NCBI RefSeq assembly: GCF_020532675.1
Contig: NZ_JAJAVE010000003.1
Coordinates: 1 to 64,000 of the forward strand
DNA: 64,000 bases
Source of the DNA: Methylobacillus gramineus
GTDB taxonomy: Bacteria > Pseudomonadota > Gammaproteobacteria > Burkholderiales > Methylophilaceae
Reading direction: 5' to 3'
Program-made: the position numbers and the translations under genes
In this document: positions 41,310 to 49,491 of the stretch, one piece after another
How positions within the stretch are numbered: the stretch's first letter is position 1
Layout of the letters: each line of letters starts with the position of its first letter
Notes under the pieces: generated by a model
Databases searched by the model: none
Told to the model about the DNA's origin: nothing
The model's input: only the letters and a program-made list of their open reading frames with translations

Positions 41310-41331
41310 GTTTTTGTACCGTACATAAAAG

Positions 41332-41356
41332 AACAGGGGCTAATCGCCCCTGTTTT
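41332..41356 (+). terminator. Terminator after pqqA
   Basis: Arms AACAGGGGC and GCCCCTGTT with a TAATC loop, then TT-rich sequence. It closes the monocistronic pqqA transcript and faces the oxyR 3' end at 41384. Confidence 0.85.
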
Positions 41357-41383
41357 CATTTGTCTCAATGATTTTCCAGTTTT

Positions 41384-42286
41384 TCAGGTCAAGGCCTGCA
41401 AACATGGCGACTGAATACTCCTGATCGCAGCCAACATACACTCTATCGCTTTTTCCCTGGTATATCCCTTGCGCCAGGCAAGTGCCATCCGCCTGGTCGG
41501 CACAGGGTCAGCAAACGGAATCACCTTAATCAATGGATTGCGGTAGCGCTCCACTGCAGCACTGCAGGGCAATACGGTAATCCCCAGATTAGAAGCCACC
41601 ATATTGCGTATAGTCTCCAGCGAATTGCCCTGTAGTACTTCACCATGCCGGGAAAGCTGTGGACAGGCCAGCACCACCTGGTTACTGAAACAGTGGCCAC
41701 TATTCAGCAATAGCACCTTTTCATCCGCGAGCTCTTCTGCATGGATGGACGTACGATTGGCCCACGGATGAATATCCGGTACGGCCACCACAAAGGTTTC
41801 ATCATAAAGCGGCTCATAACATACACCAGGCACATCAAAAGGCAGGGCAATGATGGCAGCATCCAAGACACGGTTGCGCAATTGCGTTTCCAGGTTTGCT
41901 GTCAGGTTTTCTTCCACTTCCAGAGGCATTTCTGGGGCCATGTGGCGTAAAGCAGGAATAATCTCTGGGAGCAAATAAGGCCCTGTGGAATAAATCACTC
42001 CAAGCTTGAAAGCGCCTGCCAACTGGTTATTACCCTGGCGCGCAATATCCTTGACCCGATTGGCTTCTTCCAGTGTCCGGCTTGCCTGCAAGACTATCTG
42101 CTCTCCGATCGGCGTCATCGCTACGTCCTTGTGACTACGTTCAAAAATAATCACTCCCAGCTCTTCTTCCAGCTTTTTCACGGCCAGACTCAATGCCGGC
42201 TGGCTGACAAAGGTTTTTTCCGCAGCGCGTCGGAAATTACGCTCCTTGGCAACCGCGACAATAAATCTCAATTCACTCAGTGTCAT
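41384..42286 (-). CDS. oxyR: OxyR-type hydrogen peroxide sensor, LysR family
   Basis: A 300-aa LysR regulator with the helix-turn-helix at about 18-37. Two cysteines fall at C199 and C208 in NSGHCFSNQVVLAC, exactly the positions and spacing of the redox switch of E. coli OxyR. The start at 42286 (MTLSELRFIV) is chosen because it gives the standard LysR N-terminus; an open extension to 42388 encodes an improbable hydrophobic leader. It is divergent from the HPP/CBS gene and so may control it. Expected targets such as katG or ahpC are not in the window. Confidence 0.92.
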   Translation of the reverse strand: MTLSELRFIVAVAKERNFRRAAEKTFVSQPALSLAVKKLEEELGVIIFERSHKDVAMTPIGEQIVLQASRTLEEANRVKDIARQGNNQLAGAFKLGVIYSTGPYLLPEIIPALRHMAPEMPLEVEENLTANLETQLRNRVLDAAIIALPFDVPGVCYEPLYDETFVVAVPDIHPWANRTSIHAEELADEKVLLLNSGHCFSNQVVLACPQLSRHGEVLQGNSLETIRNMVASNLGITVLPCSAAVERYRNPLIKVIPFADPVPTRRMALAWRKGYTREKAIECMLAAIRSIQSPCLQALT

Positions 42287-42439
42287 ATCGATTTTGTACC
42301 ATTTGATAAATAATGCATATCGAAGTCTAGCAATTAATAATCTATAAATATAGATTATCAGGAAAATCCATATCTCTATCTGCACCAAATTGGGGCGAAA
42401 AATGTTAAATTGCCAGATTGTGATTTCAGGAACACTTGT

Positions 42440-43612
42440 GTGAATGCAGTCTTACACTGGCTGAAAGGCTTTACGCCACAACAAACCTCGGTCAACCATA
42501 CAGAAAAGCTGCGCGCCTGCGTGGGCGCCCTGCTGGGTATATTGATGACGGGATATCTGAGTTACTGGTTACTGGGCGCTGAAAGCCTGCCATTCCTGAT
42601 TGCGCCGATGGGAGCATCCGCCGTATTGCTCTATGCGGTGCCTGCCAGCCCTTTGGCTCAACCCTGGTCCATCTTCGGTGGCAACGTGTTCTCCGCGATT
42701 GCCGGCATCGCCTGCAGCCATTGGATTGCCGACCCGGCCCTGGCATGCTCATTGGCGATTGCGGGCGCGATTGGCCTGATGTTTGCCATGCGCTGCCTGC
42801 ATCCCCCGGGTGGGGCGGTGGCATTAACTGCCATTCTGGGGGGGGCGGTTATACGAGAGCACAGCGCTGACTTCCTGCTACTCGTGACCGTGAATTCTCT
42901 CATTCTGCTATTGGTAGCCTTGCTCTTCAATAACGCCACGCGGCGGCGTTATCCCCACCAGCCCAATCCTGATCACAGCAATCGCGCGCACTTGACCAAG
43001 GATTTACGCCCCAGTGACCGTATCGGCTTCACCGCAGGCGATCTGGATGCTGTATTGAAGCAATACAATCAAGTGCTGGACGTCGCACGTGACGACCTGG
43101 AAACCCTGTTCCTGCAAACCGAGATGCATGCCTACCGGCGCCGGTTTGGTGAAATTACCTGCGGCGATATCATGTCACGTGATGTGGTCAGCGTTGAGTT
43201 TGGGACTTTACTGGAAGAAGCCTGGCCCTTATTGCTTAAACATCACATCAAGGCCTTACCGGTACTGGACCGCTCGCGGCGTATTATTGGCATCCTGACA
43301 CGCTTTGACTTCATGCAGCATGCCAACCTGGAGGTTTACAGCGGGTTTGAGGACAAGTTGCGGCGTTTCGTACAGCGCACGCATTTAGTCGCGACAGACA
43401 AACCCGAGGTAGTAGGCCAGATCATGACCAGCCAGGTGCTCACCACCAGCATAGATACCCATATTGTTGAACTCGTTCCCCTGCTTTCGGAACATGGAAT
43501 CCATCATATCCCGGTCATAGACCATGAGCGCCGACTGGCAGGCATAGTGACCCAGTCTGACCTGATTGCTGCGCTTTATCGTGGCCGGGTGACCGATACC
43601 ACGGCAGAATAA
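42440..43612 (+). CDS. HPP-family membrane protein with two CBS domains
   Basis: A 390-aa protein. Residues 20-185 form the HPP domain of four to five membrane segments with its namesake motif in MRCLHPPGGAVALT. Two CBS domains follow (about 240-300 and 320-385), which usually bind adenine nucleotides. Plant and cyanobacterial HPP proteins transport nitrite; for this CBS-fused type the substrate is unknown. GTG at 42440 is preferred because AGGA lies 8 nt upstream; a TTG at 42410 would add ten residues. Divergent from oxyR with about 150 bp between. An uninterrupted run of eight G lies at 42838-42845. Confidence 0.85.
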   Translation: MNAVLHWLKGFTPQQTSVNHTEKLRACVGALLGILMTGYLSYWLLGAESLPFLIAPMGASAVLLYAVPASPLAQPWSIFGGNVFSAIAGIACSHWIADPALACSLAIAGAIGLMFAMRCLHPPGGAVALTAILGGAVIREHSADFLLLVTVNSLILLLVALLFNNATRRRYPHQPNPDHSNRAHLTKDLRPSDRIGFTAGDLDAVLKQYNQVLDVARDDLETLFLQTEMHAYRRRFGEITCGDIMSRDVVSVEFGTLLEEAWPLLLKHHIKALPVLDRSRRIIGILTRFDFMQHANLEVYSGFEDKLRRFVQRTHLVATDKPEVVGQIMTSQVLTTSIDTHIVELVPLLSEHGIHHIPVIDHERRLAGIVTQSDLIAALYRGRVTDTTAE

Positions 43613-43622
43613 GTTAACCCGC

Positions 43623-44867
43623 TTACAGGCCCTCGGTAGGCGTTTGTCGCAAGCTTTTAAGATCCGCGCCACTTGGATTCTGGAATACGCGCAAGCCAAA
43701 CTCCGGCAATATGGCCAGCAAGTGATCGAAAATATCGGACTGGATGGCCTCATACTCCACAAAAACCGTAGTGTTGGAAAAGCACCAGATTTCCAGCGGA
43801 ATGCCTTCTGCGGAAAGATTTTGCTGCCGCACCACCATGAGCATTTCCTGGTGGACGCGTGGATGATTCTTCAGGTATTGCTCAACATAGGCGCGAAAAG
43901 TACCGATATTGGTGACGCGGCGGGTATTGATCGGTTTCCTGCCTTTCTCGCCCAGCGCCCTGTTCCATTCGTCGAGTTCGTCCTGTTTTTTCTTTAGGTA
44001 ATCATCCAGCAGGCTGAATTGCTGCAGGTGTCCAAGCTCTTCCGGTGTGAGGAAGTGAACACTGTTCTGGTCGATGAAGATACTGCGCTTGATTCGACGC
44101 CCGCCAGACTCGAACATCCCGCGCCAGTTCTTGAACGAGTCACTGATGAAGCGTTTGGTCGGGACGGTAGTAATGGTCTTGTCCCAGTTCTGCACCTTGA
44201 CTGTATGCAGCGCAATATCAATGACAAACCCATCGGCATTGAGCTGGGGCATTTCCACCCAATCTCCCACCCGGATAATGTCATTGGATGTAATCTGCAC
44301 GCTGGCCACCAGCGAAAGCAATGTGTCCTGGAATATCAGCATGAGCACCGCAGCCATCGCCCCTATCCCGGACAAGAGGATCAAGGGTGAGCGGTCAATC
44401 AGTGTTGCCACCATGAGGATAGTGGCGATGAGATAAATCACGATCTTCACTACCTGCACATAGCCTTTGATCGGGCGCATATGCGCATCAGGTCGTTGCT
44501 GCCAGATATCGTTGAACACGTTGAGTACAGAGCCAATCGCTAGGCCGATACTCAATACGATAAACGCATGCGCTACATTTTGTACCACCGTCACCAATGC
44601 CGGTGGCAAATCTGGAATCCAGGTAATCCCATAGGCAATCAACAAGGCCGGGACTATACTGGCCAAACGCGCAGCGCCTCGACGCTGCCTCACCGCATCC
44701 CCAATCACCGCGGAGCGCAATAAGCGATGCAAACCGCGTAACAGGATATGCCTGACTATCCAGTTAACAATCCATGCTCCCACTATCAACAGCAGAACAC
44801 ACAGCATGCTGAATACCTGCTGATGCCCCTGCAACCACCCCATCAAATCATTTAAGTCTTCTGTCAT
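43623..44867 (-). CDS. Mechanosensitive channel of the MscS family, YbdG-like
   Basis: A 414-aa protein, the length of E. coli YbdG (415). It has about five membrane segments up to residue 180, the pore-lining helix region (LLSGIGAMAAVLMLIFQDTLLSLVASVQI), and a cytoplasmic beta domain (RVGDWVEMPQLNADGFV) followed by a C-terminal extension. It should release solutes on hypo-osmotic shock. ATG at 44867 is chosen because AGGAAA lies 7-8 nt upstream; the frame is open further back but without a ribosome site. It converges on the HPP/CBS gene with only 10 bp between stops. Confidence 0.9.
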   Translation of the reverse strand: MTEDLNDLMGWLQGHQQVFSMLCVLLLIVGAWIVNWIVRHILLRGLHRLLRSAVIGDAVRQRRGAARLASIVPALLIAYGITWIPDLPPALVTVVQNVAHAFIVLSIGLAIGSVLNVFNDIWQQRPDAHMRPIKGYVQVVKIVIYLIATILMVATLIDRSPLILLSGIGAMAAVLMLIFQDTLLSLVASVQITSNDIIRVGDWVEMPQLNADGFVIDIALHTVKVQNWDKTITTVPTKRFISDSFKNWRGMFESGGRRIKRSIFIDQNSVHFLTPEELGHLQQFSLLDDYLKKKQDELDEWNRALGEKGRKPINTRRVTNIGTFRAYVEQYLKNHPRVHQEMLMVVRQQNLSAEGIPLEIWCFSNTTVFVEYEAIQSDIFDHLLAILPEFGLRVFQNPSGADLKSLRQTPTEGL

Positions 44868-45191
44868 TGTTATTTCCTGCCTGTTACACCTTTGCCAATA
44901 TCGCACACACACTGCCCTCCCGCAAAACCATTACCCAGGACCGATGAAGCTTATAAAGCAGCACCTGGCCGATGTATACGATGACGGGGAGTGCACTTTA
45001 GTACGCAGGATAAAGCAGAGGTTCAGAAAAATGATCTGAATGATCTGGGAGATATATGCCGAACATTTCATATGCGAAGAGGCAAAAACCGAATTGTACA
45101 AAGTTGCCCTACATGATTATCAGTTCATTTCCTATATTGATAGCTCGACAACAGGTTCAATATGATGCTTCAATCTTGAAGGAGATACATC
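44868..45191. other. 324-bp intergenic region
   Basis: No gene is supported. It holds the divergent upstream regions of the MscS channel and the 25-aa microprotein, a small imperfect palindrome TTCAG...CTGAA near 45018, and the motif TTGCCCTACAT at 45104, related to sites at 23336, 49324 and 54232. Confidence 0.6.
45104..45114 (+). promoter_or_regulatory. TTGTCCTACAA-type motif upstream of microprotein gene
   Basis: TTGCCCTACAT, nine of eleven bases as in 49324-49334, lies 78 nt before the start of the 25-aa microprotein gene. The extended CTACATGATT also occurs 29 nt before pqqA (41200-41209). Possible shared regulatory site. Confidence 0.3.
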
Positions 45192-45269
45192 ATGAAATTC
45201 CTGATCAAAGCCGCTGTATTGAGTTATGTGGTTAAACGCATCGCGAAATCTTACACAAACAGGGCTTAA
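45192..45269 (+). CDS. 25-aa microprotein, paralogue of the one at 54816
   Basis: A tiny basic, amphipathic protein, MKFLIKAAVLSYVVKRIAKS followed by five more residues. A strong AAGGAG lies 6-7 nt before the ATG and a hairpin terminator begins 5 nt after the stop, so it is a compact, monocistronic gene. Its first 17 residues align without gaps to the 32-aa product at 54816-54914 (pattern M[KR][FL]LIK-x5-Y[VI][VA]KR[IV]; seven identities and six conservative changes in 17). I know no family with this pattern. A membrane-associated helix is likely. Confidence 0.8.
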   Translation: MKFLIKAAVLSYVVKRIAKSYTNRA

Positions 45270-45274
45270 GCCTT

Positions 45275-45299
45275 GAGGGAGCATATGCTCCCTTTTTTT
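45275..45299 (+). terminator. Terminator after 25-aa microprotein gene
   Basis: GGGAGCAT and ATGCTCCC form a perfect 8-bp palindromic stem followed by seven T. It separates the microprotein gene from the DUF3096 gene. Confidence 0.88.
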
Positions 45300-45327
45300 G
45301 CCCAATAAATCACTGAGGAACCACTCC

Positions 45328-45474
45328 ATGAATCTGCATTTAAGCTTAGCCCCTCTGGTGGCACTGATTGCTGGCATCCTGATTTTGGCCATACCTCGCC
45401 TACTAAATTACATCGTTGCCATTTACCTGATCATCATTGGCATCATCGGGTTGGTAGGAACCAACTCGCTTTAA
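45328..45474 (+). CDS. Small DUF3096-type membrane protein
   Basis: A 48-aa hydrophobic protein with two membrane segments: PLVALIAGILILAIPRLLN and YIVAIYLIIIGIIGLVG. The PRLLNYIVAIYLIIIG core is the DUF3096 pattern. GAGGAA lies about 10 nt before the ATG. Family members are often next to stress and general-membrane genes; no function is known. It follows the microprotein terminator by 28 bp and precedes the HU gene. Confidence 0.85.
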   Translation: MNLHLSLAPLVALIAGILILAIPRLLNYIVAIYLIIIGIIGLVGTNSL

Positions 45475-45686
45475 CCATTTGAAAAATGTGGTCAAATTTG
45501 TCTCAAAACAGCGTCAATACGGGCTCTTATTAGAAAAATTTGCCTAGTTCTTGTTGAAAAGGGGTTTATTTGAGCGCAGGTTGTGATATTTTCTCCCCTG
45601 TTACTATTCATTCTGGTAACGAGGCGAGGTATCCGCCTTACCAAAATTGCTTGATAACCCAATAAACACAAGGACTGGACATACAT

Positions 45687-45959
45687 ATGAACAAGACAGA
45701 ACTGATCGAAGAAATCGCCAAGGAAGCTGGTATTTCCAAAGCTGCTGCTGGTAAAGCTGTTGATGCATTCACTGCATCCGTTACTACAGCCCTGAAGGGT
45801 GGCGACACAGTGACACTGATCGGCTTCGGTACTTTTGGCGTTTCCGCACGTGCTGCTCGCACTGGCCGCAATCCTCAAACTGGCAATGAAATCAAGATTG
45901 CTGCTCGTAAGGCTCCTAGCTTCAAGGCTGGTAAGGCACTTAAGGATGCTTTGAACTAA
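45687..45959 (+). CDS. hupB: DNA-binding protein HU, beta type
   Basis: A 90-aa nucleoid protein. The [21 protein letters not shown] helices and the DNA-binding arm with [20 protein letters not shown] are canonical, including the proline of the arm tip. The start follows a 212-bp leader that probably contains its promoter, and a strong terminator follows. Codon use is biased to common codons, as expected for an abundant protein. Confidence 0.98.
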   Translation: MNKTELIEEIAKEAGISKAAAGKAVDAFTASVTTALKGGDTVTLIGFGTFGVSARAARTGRNPQTGNEIKIAARKAPSFKAGKALKDALN

Positions 45960-45982
45960 GTCTGCGCAAGCATGGTTCAATC

Positions 45983-46010
45983 AAACGCCAGCACAACGCT
46001 GGCGTTTTTA
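45983..46010. terminator. Terminator after HU gene
   Basis: AAACGCCAGC and GCTGGCGTTT pair around ACAAC and are followed by TTTA. It lies between convergent hupB and the GNAT acetyltransferase gene. Confidence 0.88.
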
Positions 46011-46025
46011 TTTGCAGTCGCCGCC

Positions 46026-46463
46026 CTAAACCAGGGACTTCTCGAAGCAGCGACTGACAGGATTCCCGACGTAATGCCCAAACGGGGCAATCTCGCTATA
46101 CCCCATCCTTAGATAAAGCGCGATCGCCGCAGGTTGTAAATTGCCTGTTTCCACCAGCATGCGGGTCAGTCCCCTTGCAACAGCCTGTTCCTCTATCAAC
46201 ACTAACAGATGGCGGGCAATGCCGCGCGCTCTGGCACTAGGGATGACATATAGACGCTTGATTTCGGCCTCAGTTGAAGAGTAGATATGCAGCGCAACGC
46301 AACCCAACGGGGTTGCATCGAGGGCAGCTACCAACATACACGGTGTCTTCAATGGAGACGCTGGCGGCATGTCAGGATAAATTTGCAACAGCTCCTGATC
46401 CAACGCCACGATCAACTGCTGCACCCAGGGATCACTAACCTCCCGCTGGTCAACAGTGAGCAT
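46026..46463 (-). CDS. GNAT-family N-acetyltransferase
   Basis: A 145-aa acetyltransferase. The acetyl-CoA motif is seen as YVIPSARARGIARHLLVLIEEQA (V/I-x-P-x3-RGIG/A type), with GYSEIAPFGHY near the C-terminus. ATG at 46463 is chosen because CAGGA lies 7-8 nt upstream; an in-frame ATG at 46490 would overlap the preceding gene. Substrate unknown. It appears co-transcribed with the uncharacterised gene upstream. Confidence 0.85.
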   Translation of the reverse strand: MLTVDQREVSDPWVQQLIVALDQELLQIYPDMPPASPLKTPCMLVAALDATPLGCVALHIYSSTEAEIKRLYVIPSARARGIARHLLVLIEEQAVARGLTRMLVETGNLQPAAIALYLRMGYSEIAPFGHYVGNPVSRCFEKSLV

Positions 46464-46479
46464 GGCAATGTCCTGAGAC

Positions 46480-46845
46480 TTACTCTTCATCCTGATCTGG
46501 CGAGTGATATTCAATGTCCTCATAGACAGACTCGGCAATCGGCAACAGCTCGGCATGCAGCGCTTGCTCTGTCAGTGCACTGTATTGATTTTTTGCTGTC
46601 AGAGCCTGATCAGGCTCAAGCGCCTGCAACAAAGGCTCGTAATCATCGCCCGACACGGCGAAATGATCATCTGCCTGCACAGGTCTGCTATAAGTGATTG
46701 AATAAAGCTTTTCATTCAGCTCAAGATCGAATCTGATATTAAAATGTGGGACTGCGTTGGTATCTTCACGGGACTCACCGTAATCCATGTCCCGGATGAT
46801 AGCGTTAACGCCCTGGATGCTGATCGCTTTACCGTGTTGTGTCAC
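46480..46845 (-). CDS. Conserved hypothetical protein
   Basis: A 121-aa soluble, acidic protein with no recognised domain: MTQHGKAISIQGVNAIIRDM at the start, a central IRFDLELNEKLYSITY strand region, and an acidic tail ending DQDEE. The GTG at 46845 is inferred because AAGGA lies about 8 nt before it and the sequence upstream lacks a good start. Its stop is 16 nt from the GNAT start. It is divergent from msrB. Confidence 0.6.
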   Translation of the reverse strand: MTQHGKAISIQGVNAIIRDMDYGESREDTNAVPHFNIRFDLELNEKLYSITYSRPVQADDHFAVSGDDYEPLLQALEPDQALTAKNQYSALTEQALHAELLPIAESVYEDIEYHSPDQDEE

Positions 46846-46944
46846 TGGATTGTCCTTGATGGCTGAAGAGCGGGATTTTACTAGGTTTAGAGGTGTCTGG
46901 CATTCTATAAAAACAGTGATCATCAAGAGGAAAAGGAGAAAGAA

Positions 46945-47337
46945 ATGGCCAAGTTTTTCAAGACAGATGCTGAGTGGCAGCAACAGCTCACTCCCCTGCA
47001 ATATGAAGTCACCCGGCATGCTGCGACCGAACGTGCGGGTACTGGCGAATTTGCTTACCACTTTGAGCATGGCATATATCGCTGCGTATGCTGTGAAACG
47101 CCGCTATTTGAATCAGACACCAAGTTTGATGCCGGATGTGGATGGCCCAGCTATTTCAAAGCCCTGGATCCAGACAATGTACGCGAAGAAGTGGATCACT
47201 CTCACGGCATGATCCGCACTGAAGTGATCTGCAATGTGTGCGATGCACATCTGGGCCATGTATTTCCCGATGGGCCTCCGCCCACTGGCGTGCGTTACTG
47301 TATTAACTCGGCATCCCTCAGTTTTGAACCTCTCTAG
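46945..47337 (+). CDS. msrB: Peptide-methionine (R)-S-oxide reductase MsrB
   Basis: Repairs the R epimer of methionine sulfoxide. The 130-aa protein has the two zinc CxxC pairs ([15 protein letters not shown]), the substrate motif [10 protein letters not shown], and the C-terminal active site [11 protein letters not shown] with the catalytic cysteine. Start has GGAGAAAG just upstream. It is followed after 2 nt by a DUF4186 gene and lies near oxyR-type oxidative stress functions. Confidence 0.97.
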   Translation: MAKFFKTDAEWQQQLTPLQYEVTRHAATERAGTGEFAYHFEHGIYRCVCCETPLFESDTKFDAGCGWPSYFKALDPDNVREEVDHSHGMIRTEVICNVCDAHLGHVFPDGPPPTGVRYCINSASLSFEPL

Positions 47338-47339
47338 GC

Positions 47340-47687
47340 ATGCGCACATTGGATGCGCTATTCCTGGCACTGGAAGCATCTAAATTCCGCAGCTCGTTCA
47401 AGCTTGCCAGCAAAGACAGGGATTATTTGCACAGCAAAGGCCTGCCTGTGGTCACTGACCATGCGCGTGACTTTGTTGCCAAGCGCCTTGCGCCCGCAGA
47501 CATTGCCAATGATGGCAAGCAGACGCCTTTCCGTGGCCACCCGGTATTTGTGGCCCAACATGCCACAGCATGCTGTTGCAGAGGATGCCTGGAACAATGG
47601 CACCAAATCCCGCATGGACGCGCACTGAGCATGATCGAGCAGGAATATGTGGTCAATGTCATTGCGCACTGGCTGGAACGTGCTTAA
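47340..47687 (+). CDS. DUF4186 family protein
   Basis: A 115-aa protein of unknown function. Family-like segments are SKFRSSFKLASKDRDYL, LAPADIANDGKQTPFRGHPVFVAQHATA and CCCRGCLEQWHQIP. The cysteine cluster CCCRGC together with the conserved histidines suggests metal or redox chemistry. It starts 2 nt after msrB, so it is co-expressed with a methionine sulfoxide repair enzyme. Confidence 0.85.
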   Translation: MRTLDALFLALEASKFRSSFKLASKDRDYLHSKGLPVVTDHARDFVAKRLAPADIANDGKQTPFRGHPVFVAQHATACCCRGCLEQWHQIPHGRALSMIEQEYVVNVIAHWLERA

Positions 47688-47773
47688 TAGTACCCAATAT
47701 TGCATGGATTTTACAGAATCGCGCAGTATGCATATCATGGCGTCCCAAGCGGAAGATTGATTAGAACCAGACC

Positions 47774-49264
47774 ATGACCCAAGCGCTCCAGACCGATATA
47801 TTGCTAGTAGGTGGCGGCATCATGAGTGCCACACTGGGCACAATGCTGCAGAAGCTCGATCCGTCCCTGCATATCATGATGGTCGAACAACTGGACAAGG
47901 TCGCCAGTGAAAGTAGTGATGGCTGGAATAATGCTGGTACAGGGCATGCTGGTTACTGTGAGTTGAACTACACCCCCGAATCGGCCGATGGCAGCATCCA
48001 GATCACCCGCGCCCTGGGTATTAACGCGGCATTCGAAGAATCCTTGCAGTTCTGGTCCTGGCTGGTAGAACAACAAGCCCTGCCCTCCCCAACGCATTTT
48101 ATCAATGCCACCCCTCATGCCAGCTTTGTCTGGGGCGAAAAAGATGTCAACTTCCTGCGTAAGCGCCATCAAGCGTTGAGTGCCCATCATCTATTTTCCG
48201 ATATGGAATATACCGAGGACAGGCAAACACTCGCAGAATGGATGCCCTTGGTGATGCAGTACCGAAGCAGTTCCCTGCCTGTGGCTGCTACCAGGATTCA
48301 ATATGGGACAGATGTGGATTTTGGTGCGCTCACGCGCCTATTGATAGCCAATCTGCAACAATCCCCCAACTTCAAATTACATACCCAGCATGCAGTCCGC
48401 AGCCTTAAACAGCAAAATAACCAGCGCTGGCAGGTTGAGGTTCAGGATAAAACCGGAGGCAGTAAAATCACCTTGGATGCGGGGTTTGTCTTTCTAGGCG
48501 CTGGGGGCGGGGCGTTACCGCTGTTACAAAAAGCAGGTATTGCCGAAAGTCAGGGATATGGTGGCTTTCCAGTAAGCGGCCAATGGCTGGTCTGCAATAA
48601 CCAGGATGTTGTCAAACAGCACTATGCCAAGGTGTACGGTAAAGCGCCAATAGGTGCCCCCCCCATGTCGGTTCCTCATCTGGATACCCGCATCATTGAT
48701 GGGCAACCCGCCCTGCTCTTCGGGCCTTATGCTGGCTTTACCACCAAATTCCTCAAGCAAGGTTCATTGCTTGACCTGCTACGCTCTGTCAAACGCAACA
48801 ACTTGAAATCCATGCTGGGCGCAGGTAGTCATAACATGGACCTCACCCGCTACCTGATAGGGGAAGTATTTCAGAGCCACAAGCAACGTGTGGCTGCACT
48901 GCGTAACTTCCTCCCTGATGCCAAAGAAAGTGAATGGTCACTACTATATGCAGGGCAGCGCGTGCAAATCATCAAACAATGCAGTGAACAAGGCGGGAAA
49001 CTGGAATTCGGTACCGAAATAGTTGCCGCCAAAGATGGTAGCCTGGCGGCCCTGCTGGGTGCATCACCTGGGGCTTCCACCTCCGTGCCAGCCATGATCC
49101 AGGTACTGGAGCGTTGCTTTGGCGCCCGGCTGCAAGACCCGGCCTGGCAAGAGCGCATGCAGGAAATGGTGCACTCTTATGGTCATTCGCTTGTACAAGA
49201 TGCGGACTTGTTACATCAAGTGAGAGAAAGAACGCTACAGACCTTGAAGCTCAAGACCTCATAA
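47774..49264 (+). CDS. mqo: Malate:quinone oxidoreductase
   Basis: Membrane-associated FAD enzyme oxidising malate to oxaloacetate with electrons to quinone. The 496-aa length is typical; the FAD motif DILLVGGGIMSATLGTML and the WNNAGTGHAGYCELNYTP segment are diagnostic. With citrate synthase at 4150 it supplies oxaloacetate use in central metabolism. A run of eight C occurs at 48657-48664. No terminator is evident after the stop. Confidence 0.96.
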   Translation: MTQALQTDILLVGGGIMSATLGTMLQKLDPSLHIMMVEQLDKVASESSDGWNNAGTGHAGYCELNYTPESADGSIQITRALGINAAFEESLQFWSWLVEQQALPSPTHFINATPHASFVWGEKDVNFLRKRHQALSAHHLFSDMEYTEDRQTLAEWMPLVMQYRSSSLPVAATRIQYGTDVDFGALTRLLIANLQQSPNFKLHTQHAVRSLKQQNNQRWQVEVQDKTGGSKITLDAGFVFLGAGGGALPLLQKAGIAESQGYGGFPVSGQWLVCNNQDVVKQHYAKVYGKAPIGAPPMSVPHLDTRIIDGQPALLFGPYAGFTTKFLKQGSLLDLLRSVKRNNLKSMLGAGSHNMDLTRYLIGEVFQSHKQRVAALRNFLPDAKESEWSLLYAGQRVQIIKQCSEQGGKLEFGTEIVAAKDGSLAALLGASPGASTSVPAMIQVLERCFGARLQDPAWQERMQEMVHSYGHSLVQDADLLHQVRERTLQTLKLKTS

Positions 49265-49323
49265 TGGCGGCCATTTAGAGGGTTGCATCCTCATCTCAGT
49301 AAAAACTTGCAGTGGACTTCCTT

Positions 49324-49334
49324 TTGTCCTACAA
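49324..49334 (+). promoter_or_regulatory. TTGTCCTACAA motif upstream of 24-aa gene
   Basis: TTGTCCTACAA, exact reverse complement of the site at 23336-23346, with partial dyad TTGT..ACAA, extended by flanking TTCC and GGAA into a longer imperfect hairpin. It lies 82 nt before the small hydrophobic gene. Possible operator. Confidence 0.35.
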
Positions 49335-49416
49335 GGAAATCGGAATTTTCCAGATAAACATCTTTTTTTCCATCGCTTACATTGGCTACACCCTCTACTA
49401 AACAAGGAATAAGCTC

Positions 49417-49491
49417 ATGAATGCGCTAATGAATCTGATGTTGGTCACTGTAATGTTTGGCCCAATTGCTCTCGGTTTCTTTTTTGGTTAA
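49417..49491 (+). CDS. 24-aa hydrophobic small protein (candidate)
   Basis: A possible single-span membrane peptide that begins MNALMNLMLVTVMFGPIALG and ends FFFG. An AAGGAA lies 7 nt before the ATG. The composition (many M, L, V, F and a GP kink) resembles small membrane proteins of bacterial stress regulons. Only the ribosome site, the hydrophobic profile and the downstream inverted repeat support it, so it stays a candidate. Confidence 0.5.
   Translation: MNALMNLMLVTVMFGPIALGFFFG

Noticed and set aside
41155-45167. Shared GGTTC[AT]ATATGATG upstream of pqqA and the 25-aa gene
   Set aside because: The 14-mer lies at very different distances from the two starts (70 and 25 nt) and is AT-rich, so chance is a fair explanation.
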